Shown here: positions 1 to 8,303 of the stretch, in pieces
Layout: every line of letters begins with the position of its first letter
Position numbering within the stretch: position 1 is the first letter of the stretch
NCBI RefSeq assembly: GCF_004365575.1
Contig: NZ_SOBG01000009.1
Span: forward strand, 1 to 64,000
Reading direction: 5' to 3'
Source of the DNA: Hypnocyclicus thermotrophus
GTDB lineage: Bacteria; Fusobacteriota; Fusobacteriia; Fusobacteriales; Fusobacteriaceae
DNA: 64,000 nucleotides
The notes under the pieces: generated by a model
What the model saw: only the letters and a program-made list of their open reading frames with translations
What the model was told of the DNA's origin: nothing
Database searches by the model: none
Position numbers and translations under genes: made by a program

Positions 1-60
1 ATGTTTGGATTTAAAAGTCCAAATGAAGTTTATGAAGAAAAATTAGTTAAATTAGCATAG
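1..60 (+). CDS. C-terminal tail of an IS30-like transposase (partial)
   Basis: The first 19 codons are open from the left edge and end at TAG (58-60). The peptide FGFKSPNEVYEE resembles the last residues of IS30-family transposases, which commonly end in a GFKTPxEVF-like segment just after the catalytic core. Most of the gene lies outside the window, so neither catalytic residues nor intactness can be judged. The family call is an inference from this short tail and from the terminal-repeat-like sequence that follows it. Confidence 0.55.
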   Translation: MFGFKSPNEVYEEKLVKLA

Positions 61-95
61 GGGTAGATGTGTGCAATTAAACTTGCAATTTTCAT
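1..95 (+). mobile_element. End of an IS30-like insertion sequence
   Basis: Right after the transposase stop, bases 61-93 carry an imperfect TTGCAA-type motif (TGTGCAATT, then CTTGCAATTTTC). This resembles the terminal inverted repeats of IS30-family elements, which often end in TTGCA(A)-rich sequence. The other end and any target duplication are outside the window, so the exact boundary is a guess within about 10 bases. Confidence 0.45.
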
Positions 96-156
96 TATGA
101 AAAAAATATTTAAAAAAAAAAGAAAAAATGATATACTATTAATGGAGGTGTAAAAA

Positions 157-447
157 ATGTGTGAAATTCCAACTGCCTACCAATATGAAATGGAAAATAT
201 TACTGATTTATTAGAAGCAATTAAAATAAATAATAGTGATTATACTCTAATAAAATTATTAAAAGAACATTTAGATGAACTTATAGAAAAAATAGATAAT
301 GAAGATGTAAAAAGTAAAATAAAGCTTATTAGAAAAAAAGTCGTTCTTATTGAAAAAAATCTAGATATAGTATCAGATAGATTTTTTGAAGAAACTTATT
401 ATTTATTGAGTTATATAAGAAAATGCAATAAAAAAGCTGTTAGTTAA
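157..447 (+). CDS. Small hypothetical helical protein (96 aa)
   Basis: The gene starts at an ATG seven bases after a good ribosome site (GGAGGTG, 144-150). The 96-residue product is charged and rich in Leu, Ile, Lys and Glu, suggesting a mostly helical, perhaps coiled-coil, soluble protein. There is no signal peptide or membrane segment. I do not recognise a family. It lies alone between an insertion-sequence end and the convergent proS gene, and shares a bidirectional terminator with proS. The strong ribosome site and clean terminator support a real gene; the function is unknown. Confidence 0.6.
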   Translation: MCEIPTAYQYEMENITDLLEAIKINNSDYTLIKLLKEHLDELIEKIDNEDVKSKIKLIRKKVVLIEKNLDIVSDRFFEETYYLLSYIRKCNKKAVS

Positions 448-482
448 GTGAACTAATAAAATTCACTTATTAACAGCTTTTA
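432..482. terminator. Bidirectional terminator between the 96-aa gene and proS
   Basis: AAAAGCTGTTA(G)TTAAGTGAA (432-452) is an almost perfect inverted copy of TTCACTTATTAACAGCTTTT (461-480), with an 8-base loop. A-rich and T-rich flanks give a U-tract in both directions. It serves the plus gene ending at 447 and proS ending at 485. Confidence 0.8.
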
Positions 483-484
483 TT

Positions 485-2206
485 TTATAAAGTTTTAATT
501 AACTCTCTTACTTTATTAATAACTTCATTTGCAGAAATTTCTATTGTTTCTCCAGTTTTTCTTAATTTTATTTCCACAATATCTTCATCAGATTTTTTTC
601 CTACTACAATTTTTATAGGAAGTCCAATAAGGTCACTATCTTTCATTTTAAATCCTAGTCTTTCATTTCTATCATCAATTATTGTATCAATATTTGTTTC
701 AGAAAAATTTTTATATAATTTTTCAGCTAGATCAACTTGAGTTTGATTTTTCATATTTGCTGGAATTATATTTACAATAAATGGCGCAATAGAAACAGGC
801 CATATAATACCGTATTCATCATAATTTTGTTCAATTGCAGAAGCCATAGTACGAGAAACACCAATACCATAACACCCCATTGTCATTACTTGAAGTTTAC
901 CGTTTTTATCTAAGTATTTAGCACCTAAAGCTTCAGCATAGCCAGTACCAAGCTTAAATACCTGTCCTACTTCTATTCCTCTAGCTATTTCAAGAGTTCC
1001 GTCACAATGAGGACAAGGTTCTCCTGATTTGACCATTCTTATGTCATAAAATTTATTAATTTTTAAATCTCTGTTAATATTTGCATTTATATAATGTTTA
1101 TCTTTTATATTAGCACCTATTACCATATTTTTCATTGGTTTTATAGTTTCATCAGCTACTACATAGATATCTTCTGATATATTTTTTAGTGCTCCGCAAT
1201 ATCCTTTAGTTATGCTTAATTTTTCAAACTCTTCATCAGTTATTAATTCTAGTTCTACAGGAGAATTTACTGCATTTTTTAATTTGATTTCATTTACTTC
1301 ATAATCTCCTCTAATTAGAGCCATATAATATTTAGTTTCTGTCTCTAAAATTGATTTAAACATCATTGCTTTTACAGTTTTAGTAATATCAACATTTAAA
1401 AATTTAGCTACATCTTCTATCGAAGAAGTATTTTTAGTATCAATTAATGTTAACTCTTTTTCAGCTTCATCATTTTGAGTTAATTCAATATTTGATACAG
1501 CTTTTTCGGAATTTGCAGCATAATCACATTTATTGCAATATAAGATATCATCTTCACCAGATTCAGCGAGTACATGAAATTCGTGAGTATGACTCCCACC
1601 AATAGCTCCACTATCAGCTTCAACAGGTCTAAAATTAAGGCCACATCTAGTAAAAATTCTTTCATAGGCTTTGTACATATTGTGATATTCTCTATCTAAA
1701 TCTTCTTCAGAAGTATGAAAGCTATAAGCGTCTTTCATTAAGAATTCTCTACCTCTCATAAGTCCAAATCGAGGTCTTCTTTCATCTCTAAATTTTGTTT
1801 GGATTTGATAAAGGTTTATAGGCAAATCTTTGTATGATTTTATATCATTTCTAATGATATCGGTAATAACTTCTTCATGAGTAGGTCCAAGAACAAAATC
1901 TCTATTGTGTCTGTCTTGCATTCTCATCATTTCTTCACCCATTTTTAACCATCTACCAGATTCTTTCCACAATTCTGCTGGTTGTAAGACGGGCATTAAA
2001 ATTTCTTGACATCCTGCATTATCTAATTCTTCTCTAATGATTTTTTCTATTTTATTCAATGTTATTTTACCAAGAGGTAAATAAGAGTAAATTCCACTTG
2101 CAAGTTTTTTAATCATTCCAGCTCTAAGTAGTAATTGATGACTTATAACTTCAGCTTCCTTTGGGCTTTCTTTTAATGTTTTTAAATATAGTTTGCTAAA
2201 TCTCAT
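485..2206 (-). CDS. proS: Prolyl-tRNA synthetase
   Basis: This cytoplasmic class II aminoacyl-tRNA synthetase charges tRNA-Pro with proline. At 573 residues it matches the bacterial-type enzyme with an inserted editing domain. Motif 2 is visible as FRDERRPRFGLMRGREF (about residues 138-154), preceded by the GPTHEE loop. The YbaK-like editing insertion fills about residues 225-400, and motif 3 includes GCYGIGVSRT (about 445). The C-terminal anticodon-binding domain is complete. The ATG has an AGAAAGGTGG ribosome site a few bases upstream. It is the last gene of a minus-strand run after recG and the pilT-like gene (28-base gap), ending at a shared terminator. Confidence 0.97.
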   Translation of the reverse strand: MRFSKLYLKTLKESPKEAEVISHQLLLRAGMIKKLASGIYSYLPLGKITLNKIEKIIREELDNAGCQEILMPVLQPAELWKESGRWLKMGEEMMRMQDRHNRDFVLGPTHEEVITDIIRNDIKSYKDLPINLYQIQTKFRDERRPRFGLMRGREFLMKDAYSFHTSEEDLDREYHNMYKAYERIFTRCGLNFRPVEADSGAIGGSHTHEFHVLAESGEDDILYCNKCDYAANSEKAVSNIELTQNDEAEKELTLIDTKNTSSIEDVAKFLNVDITKTVKAMMFKSILETETKYYMALIRGDYEVNEIKLKNAVNSPVELELITDEEFEKLSITKGYCGALKNISEDIYVVADETIKPMKNMVIGANIKDKHYINANINRDLKINKFYDIRMVKSGEPCPHCDGTLEIARGIEVGQVFKLGTGYAEALGAKYLDKNGKLQVMTMGCYGIGVSRTMASAIEQNYDEYGIIWPVSIAPFIVNIIPANMKNQTQVDLAEKLYKNFSETNIDTIIDDRNERLGFKMKDSDLIGLPIKIVVGKKSDEDIVEIKLRKTGETIEISANEVINKVRELIKTL

Positions 2207-2234
2207 TTAAACCACCTTTCTAAATATTAAATAT

Positions 2235-3320
2235 TTAATAAAAATCTGATAAATCATTTGTAATACCAGATTTTAACATTTCTATATCTGTTTTTATTGT
2301 AGCATTTGCATGTGCTACTTCATATGAAATAATATTTTGTTTATATAACTCAACAATATTTTGATCAAATGATTGCATTCCAAACATATCTTTATTAGCT
2401 TTTATAATATCAGGAATTTTTTGAGTTCCTTCATCTATTTTTATTAATTCTTGAATTGTAGATGTTGTTCGAAGTATTTCGTTTATGGCACGCTTATTAT
2501 TGTCTACTGTTTTTAAAAGCTTTTGAGAAATTACAGCTTTTAGATTATCACTCAATTGATATCTTATTTGTTTATGCTTATCTACTGGAAAAAAATCAAG
2601 TATTCTTGAGATAGTTTTTGTAGCATTTACAGTATGCAGTGTAGATATTACAAGATGACCTGTTTCAGCTGCTTTTAATGCTGTTTCAATAGTTTCTTGG
2701 TCACGTAGTTCTCCAATATAAATTATATCAGGATCTTGACGAAGCACATATTTTAACGCAAGATTAAAATCAGGTATATCATTGGGAACTTCTTTTTGAC
2801 TTATAATTGATTTTTTATCTTTAAATAAAAATTCAATAGGATCTTCAAAAGTTATAATGTTTTTTCTATAATTGCTGTTTATATGTTCCAAAATAGCAGC
2901 TACCGTCGTAGACTTTCCACTTCCAGTAGCACCAGTAACTAAGATTATTCCATCTTTTTCTTTTGCGATTTCTTTTAATATAACTGGTAGATGTAGAGTC
3001 TCAATATCTGGAATATCAAAAGGAATAAGTCTAGCTACTATCATATAAGAACTTCTAGAAAGAGAAATATTTAATCTAAATCTACCTGTTCCTGGAACAG
3101 AATAAGATATATCATAGTTTAATGAAGATAAAAATTTCTCTTTTGCTTTTTCATCTAAAATATCATTAACGATTTCTTCTAAATCTGTTTTTTTTAACCT
3201 TTCACAATTATCTAAATTAATTAAATCACCATTTTTTCTAATAATAGGTGTATTTCCTACTCTTAAATGAAGATCAGAACCATTATTATCTACAAGATAT
3301 TTTAAATATTTATCTATCAT
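2235..3320 (-). CDS. pilT: PilT-like type IV pilus retraction ATPase
   Basis: This secretion-type hexameric ATPase probably powers pilus retraction, twitching motility or DNA uptake from the inner face of the membrane. The 361-residue length is normal for PilT. Walker A reads TGATGSGKST (about 129-138); an Asp-box region includes EDPIEF, and the Walker B region IIYIGELRD is followed by the His box HLVISTLHT. The C-terminal half contains the PilT-like AVISQKLL segment. It lies 7 bases after recG and 28 bases before proS, so the three are probably co-transcribed. No pilin or assembly genes are in the window. PilT, rather than PilB or PilU, is favoured by size and the lack of an extended N-terminal domain. 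Confidence 0.85.
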   Translation of the reverse strand: MIDKYLKYLVDNNGSDLHLRVGNTPIIRKNGDLINLDNCERLKKTDLEEIVNDILDEKAKEKFLSSLNYDISYSVPGTGRFRLNISLSRSSYMIVARLIPFDIPDIETLHLPVILKEIAKEKDGIILVTGATGSGKSTTVAAILEHINSNYRKNIITFEDPIEFLFKDKKSIISQKEVPNDIPDFNLALKYVLRQDPDIIYIGELRDQETIETALKAAETGHLVISTLHTVNATKTISRILDFFPVDKHKQIRYQLSDNLKAVISQKLLKTVDNNKRAINEILRTTSTIQELIKIDEGTQKIPDIIKANKDMFGMQSFDQNIVELYKQNIISYEVAHANATIKTDIEMLKSGITNDLSDFY

Positions 3321-3327
3321 ATATACT

Positions 3328-5403
3328 CTACCCCTTTATCTCTTCGACATTATAACGCTTATTAATATCATGTTGCATATAAATATTGTCAATTTTTCCA
3401 TTATTTTCAAATAAATATTTTGTAGCTAAATCTTTTACAAATTTTATTAATTTGATATCTTTTACAAAATCAATAAATTGCATATCACTAGAACCACTTT
3501 GCTTTGTCCCAAAAATTTCTCCAATTTTTCTAAGTTTTAAATCTTCTTCAGCGATTACAAATCCATCAGTAGTTTGTTCCATTATTTCAAGACGTTTTAT
3601 AGAAAGTTCATTTTTGGTACTTGAAACAAGAAAACAATATGATTTAAATTTTCCTCTTCCAACTCTTCCACGTAATTGATGAAGTGCACTAAGCCCAAAT
3701 CTATGAGCATCACTAATTACCATTATTGTAGCATTTGGTACATTAATACCTACCTCAATAACTGTAGTAGATACAATTATATCATATTTTTTCTTTTTAA
3801 AATCATGCATAATTTTATCTTTTTCACTATTTTTCATTTTACCATGTAAGAGAGCCACTTTATAATCAGAAAAATATTTATTTTTCAACTCTTCATACAA
3901 TTCAGTAGCAGATTTTACATTTAAACTTTCACTTTCATCAATAAGTGGAGCTACAAAATATGCTTGTCTAGCTTGGCCAAGTTGTTTTCTAATAAAATTA
4001 TACATTTTATTTAATTCGTTTTCGTTTTGTATCCATTTTGTTTTTATAGGAATACGACCTGGAGGAAGTTCATTTATAATAGATATATCGAGATCGCCAT
4101 AAATACTAAGAGCTAGAGAACGAGGGATTGGAGTAGCACTCATGACAATAAGATTAGCGAGAACTCCTTTATTTCTTAAGTTACGCCGTTGTAATACTCC
4201 AAATCTATGTTGTTCATCTATAACCACAAGCCCTAATTTATTAAATTCAACATTATCTTCAATGAGAGAATGTGTACCTATTATAATATTTGTTAAACCA
4301 TGTTTTATTTCATTTAAAAGTTTTTCTTTTCGTTTTCCTTTTATAGAACTTGTTAATAAATCTACTTTTATTCCAAATTCATAAAGTGAATCAACCATAG
4401 ATAGATAATGTTGGACAGCTAAAATTTCTGTAGGAGCCATAATTGCTGTTTGATATCCATTTTCTACCATATAAAGCATCATAATTGTAGCAACTATTGT
4501 TTTCCCACTACCAACATCTCCTTGAATAAGCCGGTTTACTATTTTACCATTAATTAAATCCTTATAAATTTCAGTAATTACTTTTTTTTGAGCATTTGTC
4601 AATTCAAAAGAAAGTGAATCTAAAAATTTTTTAACAAGATGTTTGTTATCATCAAGTTTATATTTTTCTTTATTTTGTAATTCCACTTCAAATCTTTTAG
4701 AAATTATACTTAATTCTAATGTAAGGAGTTCTTCTAATGCAAATCTTTTTTTAGCCAATGTTATATCATTATTTTTTTTTGGAAAATGTATTTTTAAAAT
4801 AGCTTCTTTTCTATCTAATATGTCATATTTTTTTAATATAGAACTAGGTATATTTTCAAAAATATTGTCTATATATTTATTTATTACTTTTTTGATTATA
4901 GCTCTTAGAGTACGTTGAGTAACTTTGTTAATACTGCTATAAACAGGTAAAACTTTTGCTTCTATTTTATCCTCGTCGTCAATTTTTTTATATTCTGGAT
5001 TAATTATTTCATAGCCGTATGTTTTTTTTACTTTTCCAATAATTGATAATCGGTCACCAGCAAAAATTGTTTTTTTTAGATAAGGCATTTGAAACCAAGA
5101 CAATCGTATAGTACCAGTTCCATCAGAAAGTGTTGCTTGAAAAATTATTTTTTTTGTACGGGTTTTTACCAAATTAGTTTTTAAAACAACTCCAGTAAGA
5201 ACAACAGTTTCATCAGCTTTTATATCTATTATTTTTTTTAAATTACTTTTATCTTCATAAGTTCTAGGGAAAAAATATATTATATCTATAATATATTTTA
5301 AATTAAGAGATTTTAATATTTTTATTTTTTTTTCATCTAAAAAATCTATATTTTCAATTTTGTTGTATAGACTTAAATATTTTATTTCTTTTTCTAGAAG
5401 CAA
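3328..5403 (-). CDS. recG: ATP-dependent DNA helicase RecG
   Basis: RecG is a superfamily 2 helicase that reverses stalled replication forks and branch-migrates Holliday junctions. The product is about 691 residues. It has an N-terminal wedge/OB domain (about 60-160), Walker A GDVGSGKT (about 295), the DExH box VVIDEQHRFG, and motif VI QLRGRVGRG. The frame is open to a GTG at 5415, but AGGTGG (5412-5417) sits 8 bases before a TTG at 5403, so TTG is my preferred start. The gene overlaps the end of the EamA transporter gene by about 50 bases, which implies translational coupling. This RecG is assigned on domain order and motif identity. Confidence 0.93.
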   Translation of the reverse strand: MLLEKEIKYLSLYNKIENIDFLDEKKIKILKSLNLKYIIDIIYFFPRTYEDKSNLKKIIDIKADETVVLTGVVLKTNLVKTRTKKIIFQATLSDGTGTIRLSWFQMPYLKKTIFAGDRLSIIGKVKKTYGYEIINPEYKKIDDEDKIEAKVLPVYSSINKVTQRTLRAIIKKVINKYIDNIFENIPSSILKKYDILDRKEAILKIHFPKKNNDITLAKKRFALEELLTLELSIISKRFEVELQNKEKYKLDDNKHLVKKFLDSLSFELTNAQKKVITEIYKDLINGKIVNRLIQGDVGSGKTIVATIMMLYMVENGYQTAIMAPTEILAVQHYLSMVDSLYEFGIKVDLLTSSIKGKRKEKLLNEIKHGLTNIIIGTHSLIEDNVEFNKLGLVVIDEQHRFGVLQRRNLRNKGVLANLIVMSATPIPRSLALSIYGDLDISIINELPPGRIPIKTKWIQNENELNKMYNFIRKQLGQARQAYFVAPLIDESESLNVKSATELYEELKNKYFSDYKVALLHGKMKNSEKDKIMHDFKKKKYDIIVSTTVIEVGINVPNATIMVISDAHRFGLSALHQLRGRVGRGKFKSYCFLVSSTKNELSIKRLEIMEQTTDGFVIAEEDLKLRKIGEIFGTKQSGSSDMQFIDFVKDIKLIKFVKDLATKYLFENNGKIDNIYMQHDINKRYNVEEIKG

Positions 5404-6241
5404 TAAAAACACCACCTAATGTAAAAATTGTTCCTATAATCATAAGTAGAGTAATAGGATATCCATATATTATTTTACTTAGTATCATAGCAAAAATAGG
5501 TAGTAAATAAATATATAAGCTAGATGTAAGTATACCTAGATGATTAACTACTCTATTCCATAATAAAAAGCATATTGCTGAGGTAATTAATCCTAAAAAT
5601 AATAAACTACTTATTGTACTAATATTTATATTAAAATTTAAAGAAAAATCTCCTATTAAAAACATTAAAGGAAGTGATGTAAGAATACCAGATAAAAATA
5701 CGTATCGAGTAATAATAATAGGAGTTATATTTTTATTAAATTTTTCTAAAATTATAGTATAAATAGACCAACTAAAAGCCGCTAGAAAAGCTAAAAAATC
5801 TCCTAAAGGATTTAATTGTAATATTCTACCATTAAATATTACAAAAAATAATCCTATTAAAGAAAAAATAGATCCTATTAATAAATTTTTTTCAAATTTT
5901 TTTTTATTAATTATATGTACAATTATAGCATTTAAAATAGGTATAGTACTAAGAATAAGAGTAGAATTACCAGGTGAAGTATATTTTAATGAACTTATTT
6001 CAAAGAAAAAATATGATGAAATACCAAATAATCCTGCTAAAAATACTAATTTAAATTGTGATTTATCTATTTTTATTCTTTTTGGATAGAATAAAAATAG
6101 AGATATAAAAGCTATAAATGATCTAATTATAAGTATTTGTGAAGAAGTAAAACCATTTGCTAAAAGTATTTTATTTGGAAAAAATGTAGAGCTCCAAAAA
6201 AATATTACAAGTAATGCATTAAAGTGCCAAATATATTGCAT
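5354..6241 (-). CDS. EamA/DMT-family transporter
   Basis: The 295-residue protein is almost entirely hydrophobic and has about ten predicted membrane helices in two similar halves, the plan of drug/metabolite transporters of the EamA family. Substrates in this family include amino acids, nucleobases and other metabolites, and cannot be told from sequence. A proline-containing LSTIPILNAI segment in the first repeat and the LGLITSAICFLLWNRVV segment in the second fit the family. The ATG follows GAAGGAGG by five bases. It starts just after the yebC terminator and overlaps recG at its 3' end, so it is probably the first gene of the eamA-recG-pilT-proS transcript. Confidence 0.85.
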   Translation of the reverse strand: MQYIWHFNALLVIFFWSSTFFPNKILLANGFTSSQILIIRSFIAFISLFLFYPKRIKIDKSQFKLVFLAGLFGISSYFFFEISSLKYTSPGNSTLILSTIPILNAIIVHIINKKKFEKNLLIGSIFSLIGLFFVIFNGRILQLNPLGDFLAFLAAFSWSIYTIILEKFNKNITPIIITRYVFLSGILTSLPLMFLIGDFSLNFNINISTISSLLFLGLITSAICFLLWNRVVNHLGILTSSLYIYLLPIFAMILSKIIYGYPITLLMIIGTIFTLGGVFIASRKRNKIFKSIQQN

Positions 6242-6256
6242 AAAGCCTCCTTCTAT

Positions 6257-6290
6257 AAAAAAAGACGTTCTAAAATTTGAACGCCTAAAA
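6257..6290 (-). terminator. Rho-independent terminator of yebC
   Basis: On the minus strand GGCGTTC (6282-6288) and GAACGTC (6264-6270) form a 7-base-pair stem with one mismatch, followed by a run of seven Ts. It separates yebC from the EamA transporter gene. Confidence 0.75.
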
Positions 6291-6297
6291 TAAAAAA

Positions 6298-7044
6298 TTA
6301 ATTCATTAATTTTTCCATTAATTCATCAGGAATGTTAAAGTTAGCATAAACTTCTTGAACATCTTCATTATCTTCTAAAGCTTCATAAAGTTTTAAGACT
6401 TGTTTTGCTGTTTCTTCATCTGTTATGTCAATTTCATTTTCAGGAACAAAAGTAATTTCTGCAGATTCAGCTACTAATTCATTATCTTCTAAAGCTTTTT
6501 TTATATTCTCAAAATCTTCTGGAGCTGTATATACTAAAAAGTTATCTCCATTTTCTATAATATCTTCTGCACCAGATTCTAAAGCTAATTCCATTATTTT
6601 TTCTTCATCAACATTAGAAAAAGTTAATACTCCTTTTCTATGAAACATCCAAGAAACACTTCCACTTTCACCTAAATTTCCATTATTTTTAGAAAAATTA
6701 GATCTAACTGTTGAGGCAGTTCTATTTTTATTATCAGTAACAACATCTACTATAAAAGCAACACCACTAGGGCCATACCCTTCATATCTTATTTCAAAAT
6801 ATTCTACACCTTCGATTTCACCAGTACCTTTTTTAATAGCTCTTTCGATGTTATCTTTTGGCATATTTCCTGCTTTTGCTTTATCTAAAGCAAGTCTTAA
6901 TCTCGGATTGAAATTAGGGTCACCACCACCGTCTCTAGCAGCAATTGTAAGCTCTTTTGCTAATTTTGTAAAAAGCTTAGCTCTTGCTTTATCTTGTCTA
7001 CCTTTTCTATGTTGTATATTTGCCCATTTACTATGTCCAGCCAC
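6298..7044 (-). CDS. yebC: YebC/PmpR family protein (TACO1-like)
   Basis: The 248-residue protein begins MAGHSKWANIQHRKGRQD, the diagnostic N-terminus of the YebC/TACO1 family. Members have been described as DNA-binding transcriptional regulators and, more recently, as factors that help ribosomes through difficult sequences such as proline stretches. Both roles are family knowledge; this sequence does not decide between them. Length and the three-domain order are normal. The ATG follows TTAGGAGGT with good spacing. It is a single-gene unit with its own promoter at 7152-7180 and a terminator at 6257-6290. Confidence 0.95.
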   Translation of the reverse strand: MAGHSKWANIQHRKGRQDKARAKLFTKLAKELTIAARDGGGDPNFNPRLRLALDKAKAGNMPKDNIERAIKKGTGEIEGVEYFEIRYEGYGPSGVAFIVDVVTDNKNRTASTVRSNFSKNNGNLGESGSVSWMFHRKGVLTFSNVDEEKIMELALESGAEDIIENGDNFLVYTAPEDFENIKKALEDNELVAESAEITFVPENEIDITDEETAKQVLKLYEALEDNEDVQEVYANFNIPDELMEKLMN

Positions 7045-7151
7045 AAAAAATACCTCCTAATAATTTGTTGTAAAAATGCCTCATTAAAATAATTTTAGAA
7101 ATATTTTATGAGACTAGGTTGATCCTAAATTTTTACATGTATTTACAAATA

Positions 7152-7180
7152 ATTTTATCATAGCATTTTTAATTTTTCAA
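7152..7180 (-). promoter_or_regulatory. Sigma-70-type promoter for yebC
   Basis: On the minus strand TTGAAA (7175-7180) and TAAAAT (7152-7157) are separated by exactly 17 bases, about 108 bases before the yebC ATG. The box lies between the end of the cyclo-ligase gene (7195) and yebC. This is a pattern match only. Confidence 0.6.
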
Positions 7181-7194
7181 GAAATAATATAATT

Positions 7195-7731
7195 TTAAAT
7201 AATATGATTATTATCAAAAATAAAATCTATTTTTATATCATGTTTTTCATTATTTATTTTTTCTACTAATTGAAAAGGATATATTAGCGACACTTTTATA
7301 CTAGATAAATATTTTTGTAAAAATTTGTCGTAATAACCTTTTCCAAAACCTATTCTATTTTTATATTTATCAAAAGCTATGCCAGGAACTATTATTAAAT
7401 CAATTTCGTCTATAAAAATATCTCCACTAGGTTCTTTTATATCATATTTTCCTTTTATGAAATTATCGTTATAGAGTTTAGGATAAACTTTATCATTTAT
7501 TATAGCAGGTAAAAGTAAAGTTTTATTATCTTTTATAATTTCTTGATTTATATATATTGTATTTACTTCATTTTTTATAGGAATATATGACATAATAGTT
7601 TTAGCATTTTTATATAAACTACTGTTTATAAAAATTTGTGTAAGTTCTTTAGAATAGAGTTCAATATAATTTTTATCTAATTTTTCACGTTTATTTTTAA
7701 TAGATTTTCTTATTTCATTTTTATTTTTCAT
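7195..7731 (-). CDS. 5-formyltetrahydrofolate cyclo-ligase
   Basis: The enzyme converts 5-formyl-THF to 5,10-methenyl-THF using ATP, salvaging the formyl folate pool in the cytoplasm. The family signature GFGKGYYDKFL is present near residue 130, and the N-terminus MKNKNEIRKSIKNKR fits the basic ATP-binding start of the family. The frame is open to 7773, but the ATG at 7731 overlaps the stop of the upstream gene as ATGA and has GGAGC just before it, so I start there (178 residues, normal for the family). It is the last gene of a tightly overlapping three-gene unit. Confidence 0.9.
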   Translation of the reverse strand: MKNKNEIRKSIKNKREKLDKNYIELYSKELTQIFINSSLYKNAKTIMSYIPIKNEVNTIYINQEIIKDNKTLLLPAIINDKVYPKLYNDNFIKGKYDIKEPSGDIFIDEIDLIIVPGIAFDKYKNRIGFGKGYYDKFLQKYLSSIKVSLIYPFQLVEKINNEKHDIKIDFIFDNNHII

Positions 7732-8303
7732 AAAAGCTCCATTTTTTCTTTTATCATTTTCATATCTTGCCAATTAAGCCATCTAGGGCTATTCATCTGT
7801 TTATCTGTTTCACGTAGTAAGTATGAGGGATCAAATAAAGGAATAAGGAGTATTCCTCCATTCCATTCATAAACATCTCCATGTATTTTTCTTATATCAA
7901 CTTCTTGCTCTAATAAAACTTCAGTTGCAGTTTTACCTAGAGTAACAATTATTTTTGGATTTATAATAGCTATTTGCATATGTAAAATATCTTTATAAAA
8001 ATTAATTTCTTGTTTTGTTAATTCTTCGAATTTTGCATTACATTTAATTATATTAGTTATATACATATCATCTAAAGTTATATCGACTAAATCACATACT
8101 TGAAAAAAGAAACTACCACTTGTACCAGGAAGAGTATTTCCAGTTTCATCTTCAAAAAGATTTAAATCATTTCCAATAAACATAACTTTAGCTTGTTTAT
8201 TTCCAGCACCAAGTAATACTTTTTCATTTCTATTACCTAGGTTTGCTATTTTTGTAGAACTTATTTCAAATGCTAATTCTTCCCATAATAAATTTTTATC
8301 CAT
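7728..8303 (-). CDS. Degenerate uracil-DNA glycosylase superfamily protein
   Basis: The fold and spacing match family 4/5-type uracil-DNA glycosylases, which remove uracil from DNA. The segments MFIGNDLNLFED (about 41-52), LPGTSGSFF and the final DPSYLLR (158-164) align with motifs usually written GEAPGxxED, GxxG and HPSxLLR. The catalytic-loop His is replaced by Asp158, the GEAPG motif is altered, and only Cys88 of the usual four Fe-S cysteines is evident. Activity is therefore doubtful. The ATG at 8303 has AAAGGTG seven bases upstream; a GTG nine bases earlier is less likely. It overlaps the metallo-hydrolase by 8 bases and the cyclo-ligase by 4. Confidence 0.75.
   Translation of the reverse strand: MDKNLLWEELAFEISSTKIANLGNRNEKVLLGAGNKQAKVMFIGNDLNLFEDETGNTLPGTSGSFFFQVCDLVDITLDDMYITNIIKCNAKFEELTKQEINFYKDILHMQIAIINPKIIVTLGKTATEVLLEQEVDIRKIHGDVYEWNGGILLIPLFDPSYLLRETDKQMNSPRWLNWQDMKMIKEKMELL

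Noticed and set aside
1480-1665. Small minus-strand frame inside proS
   Set aside because: It overlaps proS in another frame on the same strand, without a start signal; the proS frame is clearly coding.
3386-3679. Plus-strand open frame within recG
   Set aside because: It is antisense to a conserved RecG region, with no ribosome site. Long antisense frames are common here because of the low GC and the codon bias.
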